This document shows positions 9,635-19,600 of a DNA stretch of 64,000 nt, piece after piece. Source of the stretch: Gamsiella multidivaricata. Taxonomy: Eukaryota; Mortierellomycota; Mortierellomycetes; Mortierellales; Mortierellaceae. The notes below the pieces were generated by a model, which had not been told where the DNA came from, did not search any database, and worked only from the letters and a program-made list of their open reading frames with translations. The position numbers were made by a program, and so were the translations under genes. Positions within the stretch are counted from its first letter, which is position 1, and every line of letters begins with the position of its first letter. The stretch is from the NCBI RefSeq assembly GCF_025024155.1, contig NW_026251727.1:124001-188000 (forward strand), read 5' to 3'.

Positions 9635-11893
9635 ATGTCACCATCACCTTCACCACTTCAGCTCTCTATGCCTACATCCCCTTCTTCCTCCCTCAACACA
9701 TCCCTCCCCATGGGAAGACCCGCCTCACACTCCTTTTCACTCCAGCGACCCCTTCTCGCACAGGATGTAAAAAAGACCCGCAACTCTAAGCGGTTATCAC
9801 TTCTGGTGCCTCCTTCCCCCGGAAAGATTGAAACCATGGCTTCGATGGCGGCAGCAGTCTCTCCTTCCTTCCCCCCCTCCTCATCACTCGCTTCCAGTCG
9901 CCACTTCACATCCGCACCCATCACCACCTCCCTCGCAACGATTCACTCTCAGTCAACAACACCAGTCGCCACACCCACTACCGAAGACTCCGCAGCAGAG
10001 ACATCATCAAGGCGGCATAGTCAGTTGCTGCTGGACCAGGCCTTGCCCACACCGCGTCTGCCCATGTCAGGCACGTCCAGGCAACGCCCAATCTCTTCAT
10101 ACTTTGCCGACTTTAGTGCCGAGTGTGGTACGGCTTCACCCTACACAAAGGAGCCCGTCTGTGTGCTGCCACATCTATACTTGGGAGCCGAACACAATGC
10201 TATGGATGTCAATACGCTTTCAAGACTGGGTATCACGGCTGTGTTGAACGTCGCCATCGAAATCTCGAGCGCATCACAACAACAATATGAGCTCCCCTCT
10301 CCAACAGCAGCCGATAAGAAGATTACGGTTATCGGAGGCGATAAGATCGTAAAGACGATGCATGGCGGATCGATCCATTACAAGAACCTCTCCTGGACAC
10401 ATCACCAAAGAAACTTGCAAAGTGAATTTCCGATGGCCTTTGCGTTTATTGAGGACGTCAAAAGCATGGGTGGCAAGGTCCTTGTCCACTGTCAGCTGGG
10501 AGTCTCACGCTCGGCCTCGTTAGTGATCGCCTATGTGATGAAGACCCTGCAGCTGAGCCTGACGGATGCGTACGAGTATGTCAAATCGCACTCGAGCGTA
10601 ATCTCGCCCAATATGAGCTTGATGTACCAGCTGGCTGAGTTCGGAAAGTCGCTTAACAAGTCCACAGCTACCTTCAAGGACAGTTGCAGCGCAAGAGATG
10701 ATGATGACGATGATGAGGATGGCTATCCTTACCCAACCGACAGGATGGACATTGATGGCGAGGAGAACAGCAAGCGGTCGGCTATTGTCCCCAAGTCAGA
10801 GATGACTCCTGCCAGGTCCGTCACCATGACTACCAAGCGCAGCACGTTGGTCCTTGCTCGATCGAACTCTCGATCCGGTAACTCTCACACGGTCGAGCCC
10901 TCAACTCCTGTCACGACCCGTCCTCGCGCGCCCTACCACCGATCGCCAGTCGCTCCACTGAATTCCGATGCCCTGAACGGAGCTGCTCCGCCCAGGACTC
11001 CCTTGGCCGACCGTTTCACATTCTCAAGCACCAAGGTCCCCTCGACCCCTATGACCGACCGGTTCTCCTTCCCCTCAGAGGCAGACATCCCATCTACGCC
11101 CCTGAACGACCGGTTCTCCTTCCCTGATCTGGGCACTCCATCTACCCCAATCCACCCGCTCTCGACGCGATCGTCAAGACTGGCTCAGAGACGGTTCCCT
11201 GAGGGGGTGCCCTTCAAGGCGAATGAGCCCCTCGAGCTCAGCCCACCCGTACCTTCATTCGTGGCCTCCCACCGTCCTCCATCCTCAGCCTCCTCATCCA
11301 TGTCCTCGGTCGCTGCCTCGACGTCTTCTTACTCACGCCCCTCCTCAACCTCGTCTTCGGCTTCCTCTGCAGCGATGTCGATCTTCGCCCCTGAGATCCC
11401 AGCCATGCCCTTGACGACGCCTGCAGTCGTGACATCCATGAGCGAAGCTTCCGCAAAAGACGAGACCGCATCGATGAAGGGCCGTGGTGGCTCGGGTCTG
11501 TGGTCCAAGTTACCACTGAGACCTGCGGCGCCTACGCGCACGAACTCGGGCTCATCTGCTTCTTCGATCCACGGAGCTTCTTCTTCCAAGAAGGCAGGAA
11601 TCCATAAGCTGGCCAAGGTTCTTACACGAGGCTGGTCGAATGGGTTTCATGGCTGCCAGCAACAACAGCAACAACAGCAGCAGCAGATCGAGTGCTTGAC
11701 ACCATCATCGGACGTGGCCATGCAGCAGCAGCAGCAGGATACGTGCGACCAGGAAGGCATAATGGAGGGAACAGAGGGGGCTTGCAGCTGTTCCACCCAA
11801 GAATGTGTCTTTTCGCCCCGGCCTTGCTCCCCACCTTTGCTCGACACCAAGAACTTTGGAGAGTTCTATCAGGCCTTAAGGATGGAGAGATGA
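9635..11893 (+). CDS. Dual-specificity (MAP kinase type) protein phosphatase, Msg5-like
   Basis: A single exon of 752 codons. I chose ATG 9635; the frame is open upstream to 9521 but without another ATG. The phosphatase domain spans about residues 172-346. It starts at VCVLPHLYLGAEHNAM, carries the HCX5R loop HCQLGVSRSAS with catalytic C286 and R292, and ends with SPNMSLMYQLAEF. Long Ser/Pro/Thr-rich flanks and three spaced TPxxDRFxF repeats (about 456-497) follow. Two of these contain FSFP, the FxFP type of ERK docking site. The family removes phosphate from Tyr and Thr of MAP kinases, so a role in shutting down a MAPK pathway is likely. The general-acid Asp usual in this fold is not obvious; residues 250-273 contain none. 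A polyGln tract lies near the C-terminus. Confidence 0.88.
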   Translation: MSPSPSPLQLSMPTSPSSSLNTSLPMGRPASHSFSLQRPLLAQDVKKTRNSKRLSLLVPPSPGKIETMASMAAAVSPSFPPSSSLASSRHFTSAPITTSLATIHSQSTTPVATPTTEDSAAETSSRRHSQLLLDQALPTPRLPMSGTSRQRPISSYFADFSAECGTASPYTKEPVCVLPHLYLGAEHNAMDVNTLSRLGITAVLNVAIEISSASQQQYELPSPTAADKKITVIGGDKIVKTMHGGSIHYKNLSWTHHQRNLQSEFPMAFAFIEDVKSMGGKVLVHCQLGVSRSASLVIAYVMKTLQLSLTDAYEYVKSHSSVISPNMSLMYQLAEFGKSLNKSTATFKDSCSARDDDDDDEDGYPYPTDRMDIDGEENSKRSAIVPKSEMTPARSVTMTTKRSTLVLARSNSRSGNSHTVEPSTPVTTRPRAPYHRSPVAPLNSDALNGAAPPRTPLADRFTFSSTKVPSTPMTDRFSFPSEADIPSTPLNDRFSFPDLGTPSTPIHPLSTRSSRLAQRRFPEGVPFKANEPLELSPPVPSFVASHRPPSSASSSMSSVAASTSSYSRPSSTSSSASSAAMSIFAPEIPAMPLTTPAVVTSMSEASAKDETASMKGRGGSGLWSKLPLRPAAPTRTNSGSSASSIHGASSSKKAGIHKLAKVLTRGWSNGFHGCQQQQQQQQQQIECLTPSSDVAMQQQQQDTCDQEGIMEGTEGACSCSTQECVFSPRPCSPPLLDTKNFGEFYQALRMER

Positions 11894-12711
11894 GCATGAC
11901 AACGCTCACTTGGCTTTTGATCCGCACGCCTCAAATGACACATACACCCTATCATTTCCATGTACATATCAACTCCTTTGGAATGAATACAATAAAAACA
12001 TAATAATAATAATATTTTAATAATAATATAACTGCTCTGTCATGGATGCACACATCCTTCTCTGTTGCTTTCTTGGATTTGTACGTGTGGTCTATGTATG
12101 TGCCATACATAAGCAGCCATGCATGCATTCCGAGGGAAACTGGGGATTTGCGAGGGAAAAAAAAAAAAAAAATATGCGCCAAACGTTCCCGCTGGACCTT
12201 ATGATCCATGTCCCCTCCCAAATATTCAAATTTAGACAAATAACGATGGAAGGAAAGAAAGGCCCTTCTTGGGGGGTTTATTTGATACATATTATTTGTG
12301 CGACAATCGTCCCTGACAACTCCATGGTACCACCATGACAACAAATAAACCTCCGAGCGACTCTACTTCCCCCCATTCCTGCTTATAATCAATCTTAGAC
12401 TACAAACAATCGTTGATTTTTTTAAATATACTACCCTTCCGAAAGAATTGACCCGAATCCATCCCAATGCGGAGGAAAATAAAGAGGGCGGGAAAAAAGA
12501 AAGAAAAAAAATGATAGCTGAACCATTGACGCCAACAAACAACAAATAGAACTTTACTATTCCCAGGTGCGCAATGCAATGCAAAAAAAAAATGGAGGGA
12601 AAAAGGCGCCAAATTTCATTATTGTTCATGCAAAATGAACAATGCGGGAAAGTGAAAAGTTTTTTTTTTTTTTCTATTTACAAGTATATTGCGTTATCAT
12701 ATATTGTCATT
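11894..12711. other. 3' intergenic region between convergent phosphatase and bZIP genes
   Basis: An 818-bp AT-rich stretch with several A or T runs and a TAA-type trinucleotide repeat near 12000-12030. AATAAA at 11991-11996 is placed correctly to end the phosphatase transcript. No gene is supported. Confidence 0.5.
11991..11996 (+). terminator. Candidate polyadenylation signal for the phosphatase gene
   Basis: AATAAA lies about 98 bp after the stop codon in AT-rich DNA. Confidence 0.45.
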
Positions 12712-15018
12712 CTACGTGGATCGTCTAACGTCCAGATCCTCAACTCGAGCGTCAACATCATGCTCGCCATCCTCATCCTGACTCTCCTCATGCTTAATAA
12801 TACTACTGATACCGCTATGATGACTGCTGTACGTAAGATTATGACCATCCTCTGCCTCACCATCGATCTCCGAGGTCTGGCTGTTGCGACTTGATGTCCG
12901 GCTATAAACACTTCCATCTCCTCCAGCGCTAGCCGCGCTCGCTGCCTGTGCTTGTGCTTGTGCTGCAGCAATGCCGGCGTCCGTCTCCCAGAACGGTATC
13001 AAGGGTGCGAACGATGGAGGAGTCAACCCATGTTGGGCCACAAAGCTCTCAAGGATCCTCAATCGTCGCCACATCTCCAGGTTCTGGTTCTGGACCTCCT
13101 CAAACATGGCCTTCGTCTGGTTATACTCGAGCACCTTCTGCTCCATATCCTTGATATAGGCCTTGCGTCGGTTGCGGAAAGTTCGTTGTGCAGCTCGGTT
13201 CTGGGCAGCACGACGTGGATGGGTCACATTGCCCGTGTGAGCCGTGCGGGCCACGGTCGTCGTGACTGTAGTAGGGACATGGGTATAGTGGACGATGACA
13301 CCCGGCTGGGGCGGCTGTGTGCGTGCCTGGACTTGTGGCTGTGATGGATGCAGGAACTGCGCCTGTACCTGATCCAAAACGGTCGATGATGGCCCCTTGG
13401 CGATTCCAACGCGGCTCGGGGTCCTTGTAGCCATGGCCATTGGTACACCAGATGCTGCGGCTGAAGCTGCGGCTGCGGCCGAAGAAGTCACCGAGGTCTT
13501 TGCAACCTTGGCGACTCGTGCATCGTCTGCTGAGACCAGGTGTGGGCTGCCAGCGGTCGAGGTCCTGCTCGACAGCGCTGTAGAGGGTCTTCGAGGTCTC
13601 TTGGCAGAGGGTGAAGGCGAGACATTAGCGGCAGTAGTCGCACTATGTACGCTAGAGGATGGAAAATCTGGAAGGGCAGAGATTCCTGGACCTGATTCCA
13701 TCGTATTTGGGGCGAGTTGGGCTATCGCATGTTGATGGCTCGAATTTTGTCTTGATCGTTTAGGCGACGCAGGATGGATAGATCCGGACTCGACAGTAGG
13801 GGTTACTGTTGTGGATGAAGCAGTAGCAATAGAAGAGTAGCTAATATTACCCTGTGATGAGTACTGTCGCTTCTGGTGCTGAAATGCCATCATGGCAGCC
13901 GTGTTCATCTTGTGGGATCCCATGGCGGCAGCTTCGTCCTTTGATAAGGCAGATGGAGAGAAAGAAGGGCCGAAAAAAGGGATCGGTGTGGCAGCACTAG
14001 TCGGTGTGAAGAGACTGGCGGAGTTGGTCGATGTGGAAGAATTGACCATAAGTGCGGATGAACCCGAGGTAACAGGGATTGATACGGAGAGGGGCATGGA
14101 CATGGACATGGCTGAAGAGATGGCTGGACGACCTGAAGCTGTTGGTTGGGGGTCATACATGAGTTGCTGCTGCGAGTGGTACGAATGGTATTGCTGCTGT
14201 TGCTGTTGGATCCTCATCTGCTGCTGATGGCTGTGTTGACGCTGCTGCATCAGGGAGACATCGTTGTAAGACATCATTCGCTGCTGTGAGGATGGCAGGG
14301 GATGGGGGGATCGCTGTGAGGGAAGGATATGGTGAGGTGGTTGTGGCGTAGGCGGCGACTGCACGTCGAAGGAAGGGTAGACCAGATACTCGAAGTTCTG
14401 GTGACGAAGTCCCTCTTCAGACTTGATGACAGAGTAGGATGGTGAGGACGGTGCGCTAAGATTGCTGACCATCATAGGTGAGATCATATGAAAGTGCATA
14501 GTTTGCTGTTGTGGAGAGGGCGTTACTTGCGAGGACTGGTGAGAGAGTGGGGTGGGAGGATAGGTTTGGTTCTTGGATGATGTCTGTGGTGGAGAATGGG
14601 GTTGATGGCGCCTTGGGGACTGGGAGAGTTGTTGGTGCTGAGGAAGAGGTTGGTGTAACTGTGATTGGTGTAACGAAAGCTGCTGTTGAGGATGGAGATG
14701 ATTTTGGGGGTGGTGTGTTGGCAGAAGGGGATTTATGTGTGAAGGAATGGAGGAGGAATTTAATGAGGAATTTAAAGAAGAAGAAGTGGAGGGGAAGGGG
14801 TTGAGGATGCGTTCTTGTATTGGCGACGATGCGGCTGAGGCCATCATGTTTTCTGTGGGTTGTTGTTGGTGATAATGCTCCGGGGAATGAGGATGGTGTA
14901 GCTGTTGCGGGTTTTGGTGCTGGTGTTGGATTATATCGGCCACGTTCTCGCCCAGTTGAGTATGGGTTACATGGAAGAGATCGTTATTGTTCGGGAACAC
15001 CATAAGGGCCTGAAGCAT
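12712..15018 (-). CDS. bZIP transcription factor with Yap/Pap1-type basic region
   Basis: One uninterrupted exon. ATG 15018 gives 768 residues; the frame stays open to an ATG at 15390, which would add 124 residues of leader-like Arg-rich sequence and is judged less likely. Residues 1-590 are rich in Gln, His, Ser and Pro. The basic region starts at about residue 602 with RRAAQNRAAQRTFRNRRKAY. It contains the NxxAQxxFR pattern of the fungal Yap/Pap1 class and runs into a leucine-zipper-like coil (MEQKVLEYNQTKAMFEEVQ). I see none of the Cys-rich redox domains of Yap1/Pap1, so oxidative-stress sensing cannot be assumed. The C-terminus is acidic. It probably acts in the nucleus as a dimer. The very long upstream region suggests leader-level control. 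Confidence 0.88.
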   Translation of the reverse strand: MLQALMVFPNNNDLFHVTHTQLGENVADIIQHQHQNPQQLHHPHSPEHYHQQQPTENMMASAASSPIQERILNPFPSTSSSLNSSLNSSSIPSHINPLLPTHHPQNHLHPQQQLSLHQSQLHQPLPQHQQLSQSPRRHQPHSPPQTSSKNQTYPPTPLSHQSSQVTPSPQQQTMHFHMISPMMVSNLSAPSSPSYSVIKSEEGLRHQNFEYLVYPSFDVQSPPTPQPPHHILPSQRSPHPLPSSQQRMMSYNDVSLMQQRQHSHQQQMRIQQQQQQYHSYHSQQQLMYDPQPTASGRPAISSAMSMSMPLSVSIPVTSGSSALMVNSSTSTNSASLFTPTSAATPIPFFGPSFSPSALSKDEAAAMGSHKMNTAAMMAFQHQKRQYSSQGNISYSSIATASSTTVTPTVESGSIHPASPKRSRQNSSHQHAIAQLAPNTMESGPGISALPDFPSSSVHSATTAANVSPSPSAKRPRRPSTALSSRTSTAGSPHLVSADDARVAKVAKTSVTSSAAAAASAAASGVPMAMATRTPSRVGIAKGPSSTVLDQVQAQFLHPSQPQVQARTQPPQPGVIVHYTHVPTTVTTTVARTAHTGNVTHPRRAAQNRAAQRTFRNRRKAYIKDMEQKVLEYNQTKAMFEEVQNQNLEMWRRLRILESFVAQHGLTPPSFAPLIPFWETDAGIAAAQAQAQAASAASAGGDGSVYSRTSSRNSQTSEIDGEAEDGHNLTYSSHHSGISSIIKHEESQDEDGEHDVDARVEDLDVRRST

Positions 15019-16600
15019 TGGTTGCGCGGAAGATAAAAGCAGGCGAGGTCGAGGTCGAGGTCGAATCCAGTCGGAGGATATGGCTCTATCGGGGCCTTTT
15101 TTTTTTTCCCTTCTAGCTTGCCCTCTTTCTTGCGATCGGTAGGGGGATGATATTCGAACAAAATGCTCTCTCTCTTCCTCTCTGTACGTGCGTGCGTATG
15201 CAATAGTTCCTTCTATCCGCCCGTCCGTTGTTCCTTCTTTCCTCGCTCGTTCCACAGAGTCTTGTGTTTGTAGGTGAAACACGAAAGAGCCAAGGCAGGG
15301 TGCAAGGGGCTCAACGATGACAGGAAGACCAGAGGGACGATCTAGGAAGCATAAACAGAGAGTGAGCAAATTAAAAAACGTAGTATGCAAGTGAAATAAT
15401 GCATTGATCAGTCAAACAGTTGAACCCTTTGGGCAGAGCACAGCATATCGTAAGCGAACACAAACAGAAAAGTAGCGAGGAGGAAAGAAGAGGTCAAAGA
15501 AAAGCGCGGGTAATAATAAGGATGCTATCCATATGCATACTGCGAAAGGTGTACGAGAACATCGGTAAACGCAAGGGTGTACTCCTTGTAATGTAGGGAG
15601 CAAGGAAGCTGACACTGTTGTGCGTGGATGTTTTGTTTTGTTTTTGCTCAGCAAAGGTTGTTGGTACTGTCTGTCTGTCAGTCATCGTGAAATGAGTCGG
15701 GGGGTCTGCGGTAGGGATTGGAGGGTGCATGTATATTTAGGAGGATGTTTGTGTAAGCATGCTTTTGGCTTATTTTTTTTTTTTTTTTTTTTTGCCGCCA
15801 TCCCCTAGCATCGATTCCTCACTTTCCCTCAAAGTCTATCATGCCGAACCCATCATTGTGGATGCGGCAGATTAACTCTAGCGCAAAGGGATATCGTTAC
15901 TCCCTCCAGCTGTTATTTCCGCGCGAGCTGTCTCTCTCAGTTCTCGGCGCATTCCAGGCACAGGCGGGAACACAACCGAGCAACGAGCATTTTATCAAAT
16001 TGAAAAGTGCCGATCATAAATGAAATTAATATACCGTATGATCGAAAGTCTTTGAGTCAAGGGAAGGGATAATGGGTAGAGGGCGGTGGCGCATGATCAG
16101 GTTTCTTCAAGGGGATAGAACACTAGAGGAAAGGGCAAAGAAGGGACGGGAAGGAAGGATTTTTTTTTGTTGCTTACATGTTTTGCTGGCGGGAAAAATA
16201 ATATTAATGAACCGTGATGTGTGCTTATCCGCGGTAAAAAAATAATAATAATAATGCAGACAGAGTATTGGCGTTGTTGTTTTTTTGGTCCGAGGGTCAG
16301 GTTAGTGGCAATGGTTTGGATGAATGGTCGTTTGGTTTGTTGAGTAGTTCGTTAGCTGGTTGGAGTAGGTCGGATGGCGTGAAGTTTTTTTGTCGCTGCT
16401 TTCTTTTTTTGGATTGTTCTGCCGACAGGTCGATCGCTTAAAGAACTGATAACAACTAAGCGACAGCGGACAAAAAGAGAAGGAGTCAAGAGACGAGAAC
16501 GAGAAAGAGGAAAAGAGGAGAAGAGGGGAAGAAAGGTCGAGGCAATGACAACAAGCGACGGATCTGATTTATATAATTTTCCACTGGATTATGGCCACCC
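15019..16600 (-). promoter_or_regulatory. Putative long 5' leader and promoter of the bZIP gene
   Basis: No gene is seen. On the minus strand a TATATAAA box (16575-16568) is followed downstream by a pyrimidine-rich block (about 16545-16440), the layout seen at other promoters here. Transcription starting there would give a leader of about 1.5 kb with at least two upstream ORFs of about 80 codons (15654-15412 and 15730-15494). A 22-base homopolymer T run near 15772-15793 lies inside it. Confidence 0.4.
16568..16575 (-). promoter_or_regulatory. Candidate TATA box for the bZIP gene
   Basis: TATATAAA on the minus strand, immediately upstream of a pyrimidine-rich block and about 1.55 kb before the chosen start codon. 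Confidence 0.35.
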
Positions 16601-19600
16601 CCACCCTCCCCCTCTTCTCTCGACCGCTGTACAGCGGTGGAGAAGGATATGATATGCGTGGGTGGTGTGTGTTACTTTGGAGCTGAGCTGTGTTTGTTAG
16701 GTGAACAAGTCCTTCGATTGGATTAGCACGAATGAACAGGCTGCAAGTACTCAACCATCACACATATTTTGTTTGTGCGCGTCGTTTGAATAAGGATCCT
16801 TATTCAATTTCTCAGTGGCCGTATCGCAATCAACCATTTCAATTCAATAGGCCTTTTATATTTCTTTCCTTCCTTTTTCTTGCTCTTCTTGCTTTCCCTT
16901 CAGCCTCAAGGACTTATTGTAATATGCCTACTTTAATATTGTATACAATTATGCAACAAACATATGCCAGCAACTTCTCATTGTGCTACATGTTACGTAG
17001 AGTACAGTAGAGTAACGTAAACTTGAAATATAGCAGAGTACCCGTTCAATAGCCGGCTCTGGCCGTCTTTCCCCTCTTTCCCTTTCACGGCGTGTCCCTG
17101 GCTGGCAGTTCGTCCTGTCGAGTGTCAATGGCCACGTAACTCTTTTCGGAGCGGTATTCCACTTTACTGCAAACATTTCATTTCTCGCTTCCCCCCGAGA
17201 GATCTTTCTGATCGCTGTCGCGGCACCAGCATTAATCATTACAGAAACCTAATAGATGGCCTGTTTTTGGCTTCTCTTGTTTTCTCATCGAAGAAAGGAC
17301 ACGTTCTGCATGGTCTAGTTAATCATTAGGCATATGTCCGTGGTGATTTGTGATAAATAACGGCCTTTTTGCAATTTTCAGGAGACCCTTCTATTCGGAA
17401 CCACTTCAGAATGAGGCGGCGTAGAAGTTTTTGCATTCATGCTGTCAGAACGTTCTCTCCCCCTGATTACCAGCAGACCGCCCATCCATATCCCGTTCTC
17501 TTTCTGCTGCTGTTCGATGCGAAATGAGACGAAGCAGCAATCGCCATTGTAATGTAGCCGCTCCACCACTTTCCTGCTCACCTTCATTCACACCTAAAGA
17601 GATCGACTTCATGTTTACATGTATGTGCTCGAGTACCTTACACAAAACTTCTGCTCGTGCCACTTGTGTAATTTCCCAGGCCACTCAGGTCCATTTCAAC
17701 CGGTCCCATCCTTCTTTTTTTTTTTTTTTTGCTCATATTTGTGCTCCTCAGGAATTTACAACGTTCAAAAATGCTCTGACGATATGTTTGGTCACTTCTC
17801 CCGCGAAGTGCACAAACCACCGTAGACTCTGAGTGAAAACGGGAAAAAAAAATAAACGATAGAGCATCAAGTCCTGAGCCCATGAATTCAACGCTGCAGC
17901 GATCACCTTGACAACCATTATTGCCCATCCTCCCTAGGATGCGCATATGAAGACGTCTTTACGACTTGCCAGATAAACTATACCGATAAACTGCTTAATA
18001 ATATATACATATACATTGACTCCTGCATCTGCTCCCATAGGAACAAGGAGCAGGCTCGCAGTATGGCACAAAGACTTGATAGAAGAATATATTCTAAACA
18101 TCGCGCATTGATCAAAGATCTAGAGTCTGGACTCCACTCAAACCATCGCGTTCTATATTTCGCCCGCCATTTTTTTCCTCGCCTTCCATATTAACAATTC
18201 AAATACCCGCTGTAAACAGCCAATGACGATAAACTCTATGCGCCATCCGTCCCGCCTACGGCTTGCAGTATGCAACAAAGGGGATTAACGCTCTTCGTTA
18301 CACCCCTTCATCATTTTGTTCGCAAATTAACGTGAAGGAAACCCCCGAGTTTGCGGAATACCCACCTATTGCGTCTCTAGTTTCTTCTAAAAAGAAGACT
18401 TACTCTCTACATTGACAATTTTGAGACGCGCTCTAAGAAGAGGAGCAGAAGGATAGAACTGCGAACGTGTATGGTTGGGCATAGCATGTGAACGCAATAT
18501 CTGTAAATTTGCATATCGCTCACTATATTGACACCATCTTTTTTTCTTTCATTCATTGTTCAGCACGCGTCCATAACCCGAGCTCCTTGGATCATGCTTG
18601 GGAAACTACTAGTCATGCTCACTTCTTTTTTATTTATTTTTTCGTAGCTATGGACGCGCTGTCTATTTTCATCCGTTTAGTCTTCCCAATGACAGTACTA
18701 CGATCACCATTGCCTCGATCGATCAACACAACGACAACGTTCTCGATTGCTTTGCATTTATTTTTTCACATTCTTGACTAGATCCGGAACCACAGTAGCT
18801 TGGCTGCTTTTGCAGGATGGATGACCAGTTTGTCGTGCTTTTCTATCACTTCCTCTCTTCCCCCTCTCTCTCTCACACATTTTCGTGCAAAGCATTTATG
18901 AAAGTTAGAATCTCTTTTTGAGAGAGAAGCAACCAGGAGTGCTCTTATCGCTGATTTGAGAAAAATAACCCCAGCAGCCTCGGCATTGAAGTCATCAAAA
19001 TAGATAAATGAAATCATAAGAGCTTTTGGCATAAGGATAGGGACCATCGATGTCAACAGCATAAGGGTTTGGTGAGTGTATAGGGGCTATTTGAAGAGGC
19101 TACTCGAGCAACGAAATAGTAGATATCACAGGTGAATGCTGATGCCAACATCATGGCTTTTGCTCTAGATCGACTTACGAAAGCAAACAACCTGCGACCT
19201 AGCTTTGGAAATTGAGAAAGGAGGAAATCCTCGTGTAAGTTATGAGCCCAAGTGCTGTCTTTGATGGCGTGTCTGATGTGTAGCGATCAACCCATGCTTC
19301 TGAGGGCTCACTAACGCGGCTCATCGATTGGCAATAACGGGACAATCCGTCGAGTGCTAAACAGATGTGCGTGTCTCTGCTAGTGATGACTTCAGATCAC
19401 AGCAAGATGCTAGTCTGTGTCTCTATATCCTGCATGCTAAAGTTCGATTGATTGAAGGACGACAGTAGCACTGTTACATAGGTGCGTTCCGCGGAGGAAC
19501 CCTTCGAGGACGATGCTTGGGAAGGTCAATCAAAAGAATATTGTGATGGAAGGAATGTGCTCCCAGAGGATCCAGCGGGCGCCCTAGTTTAGCTTATGGC

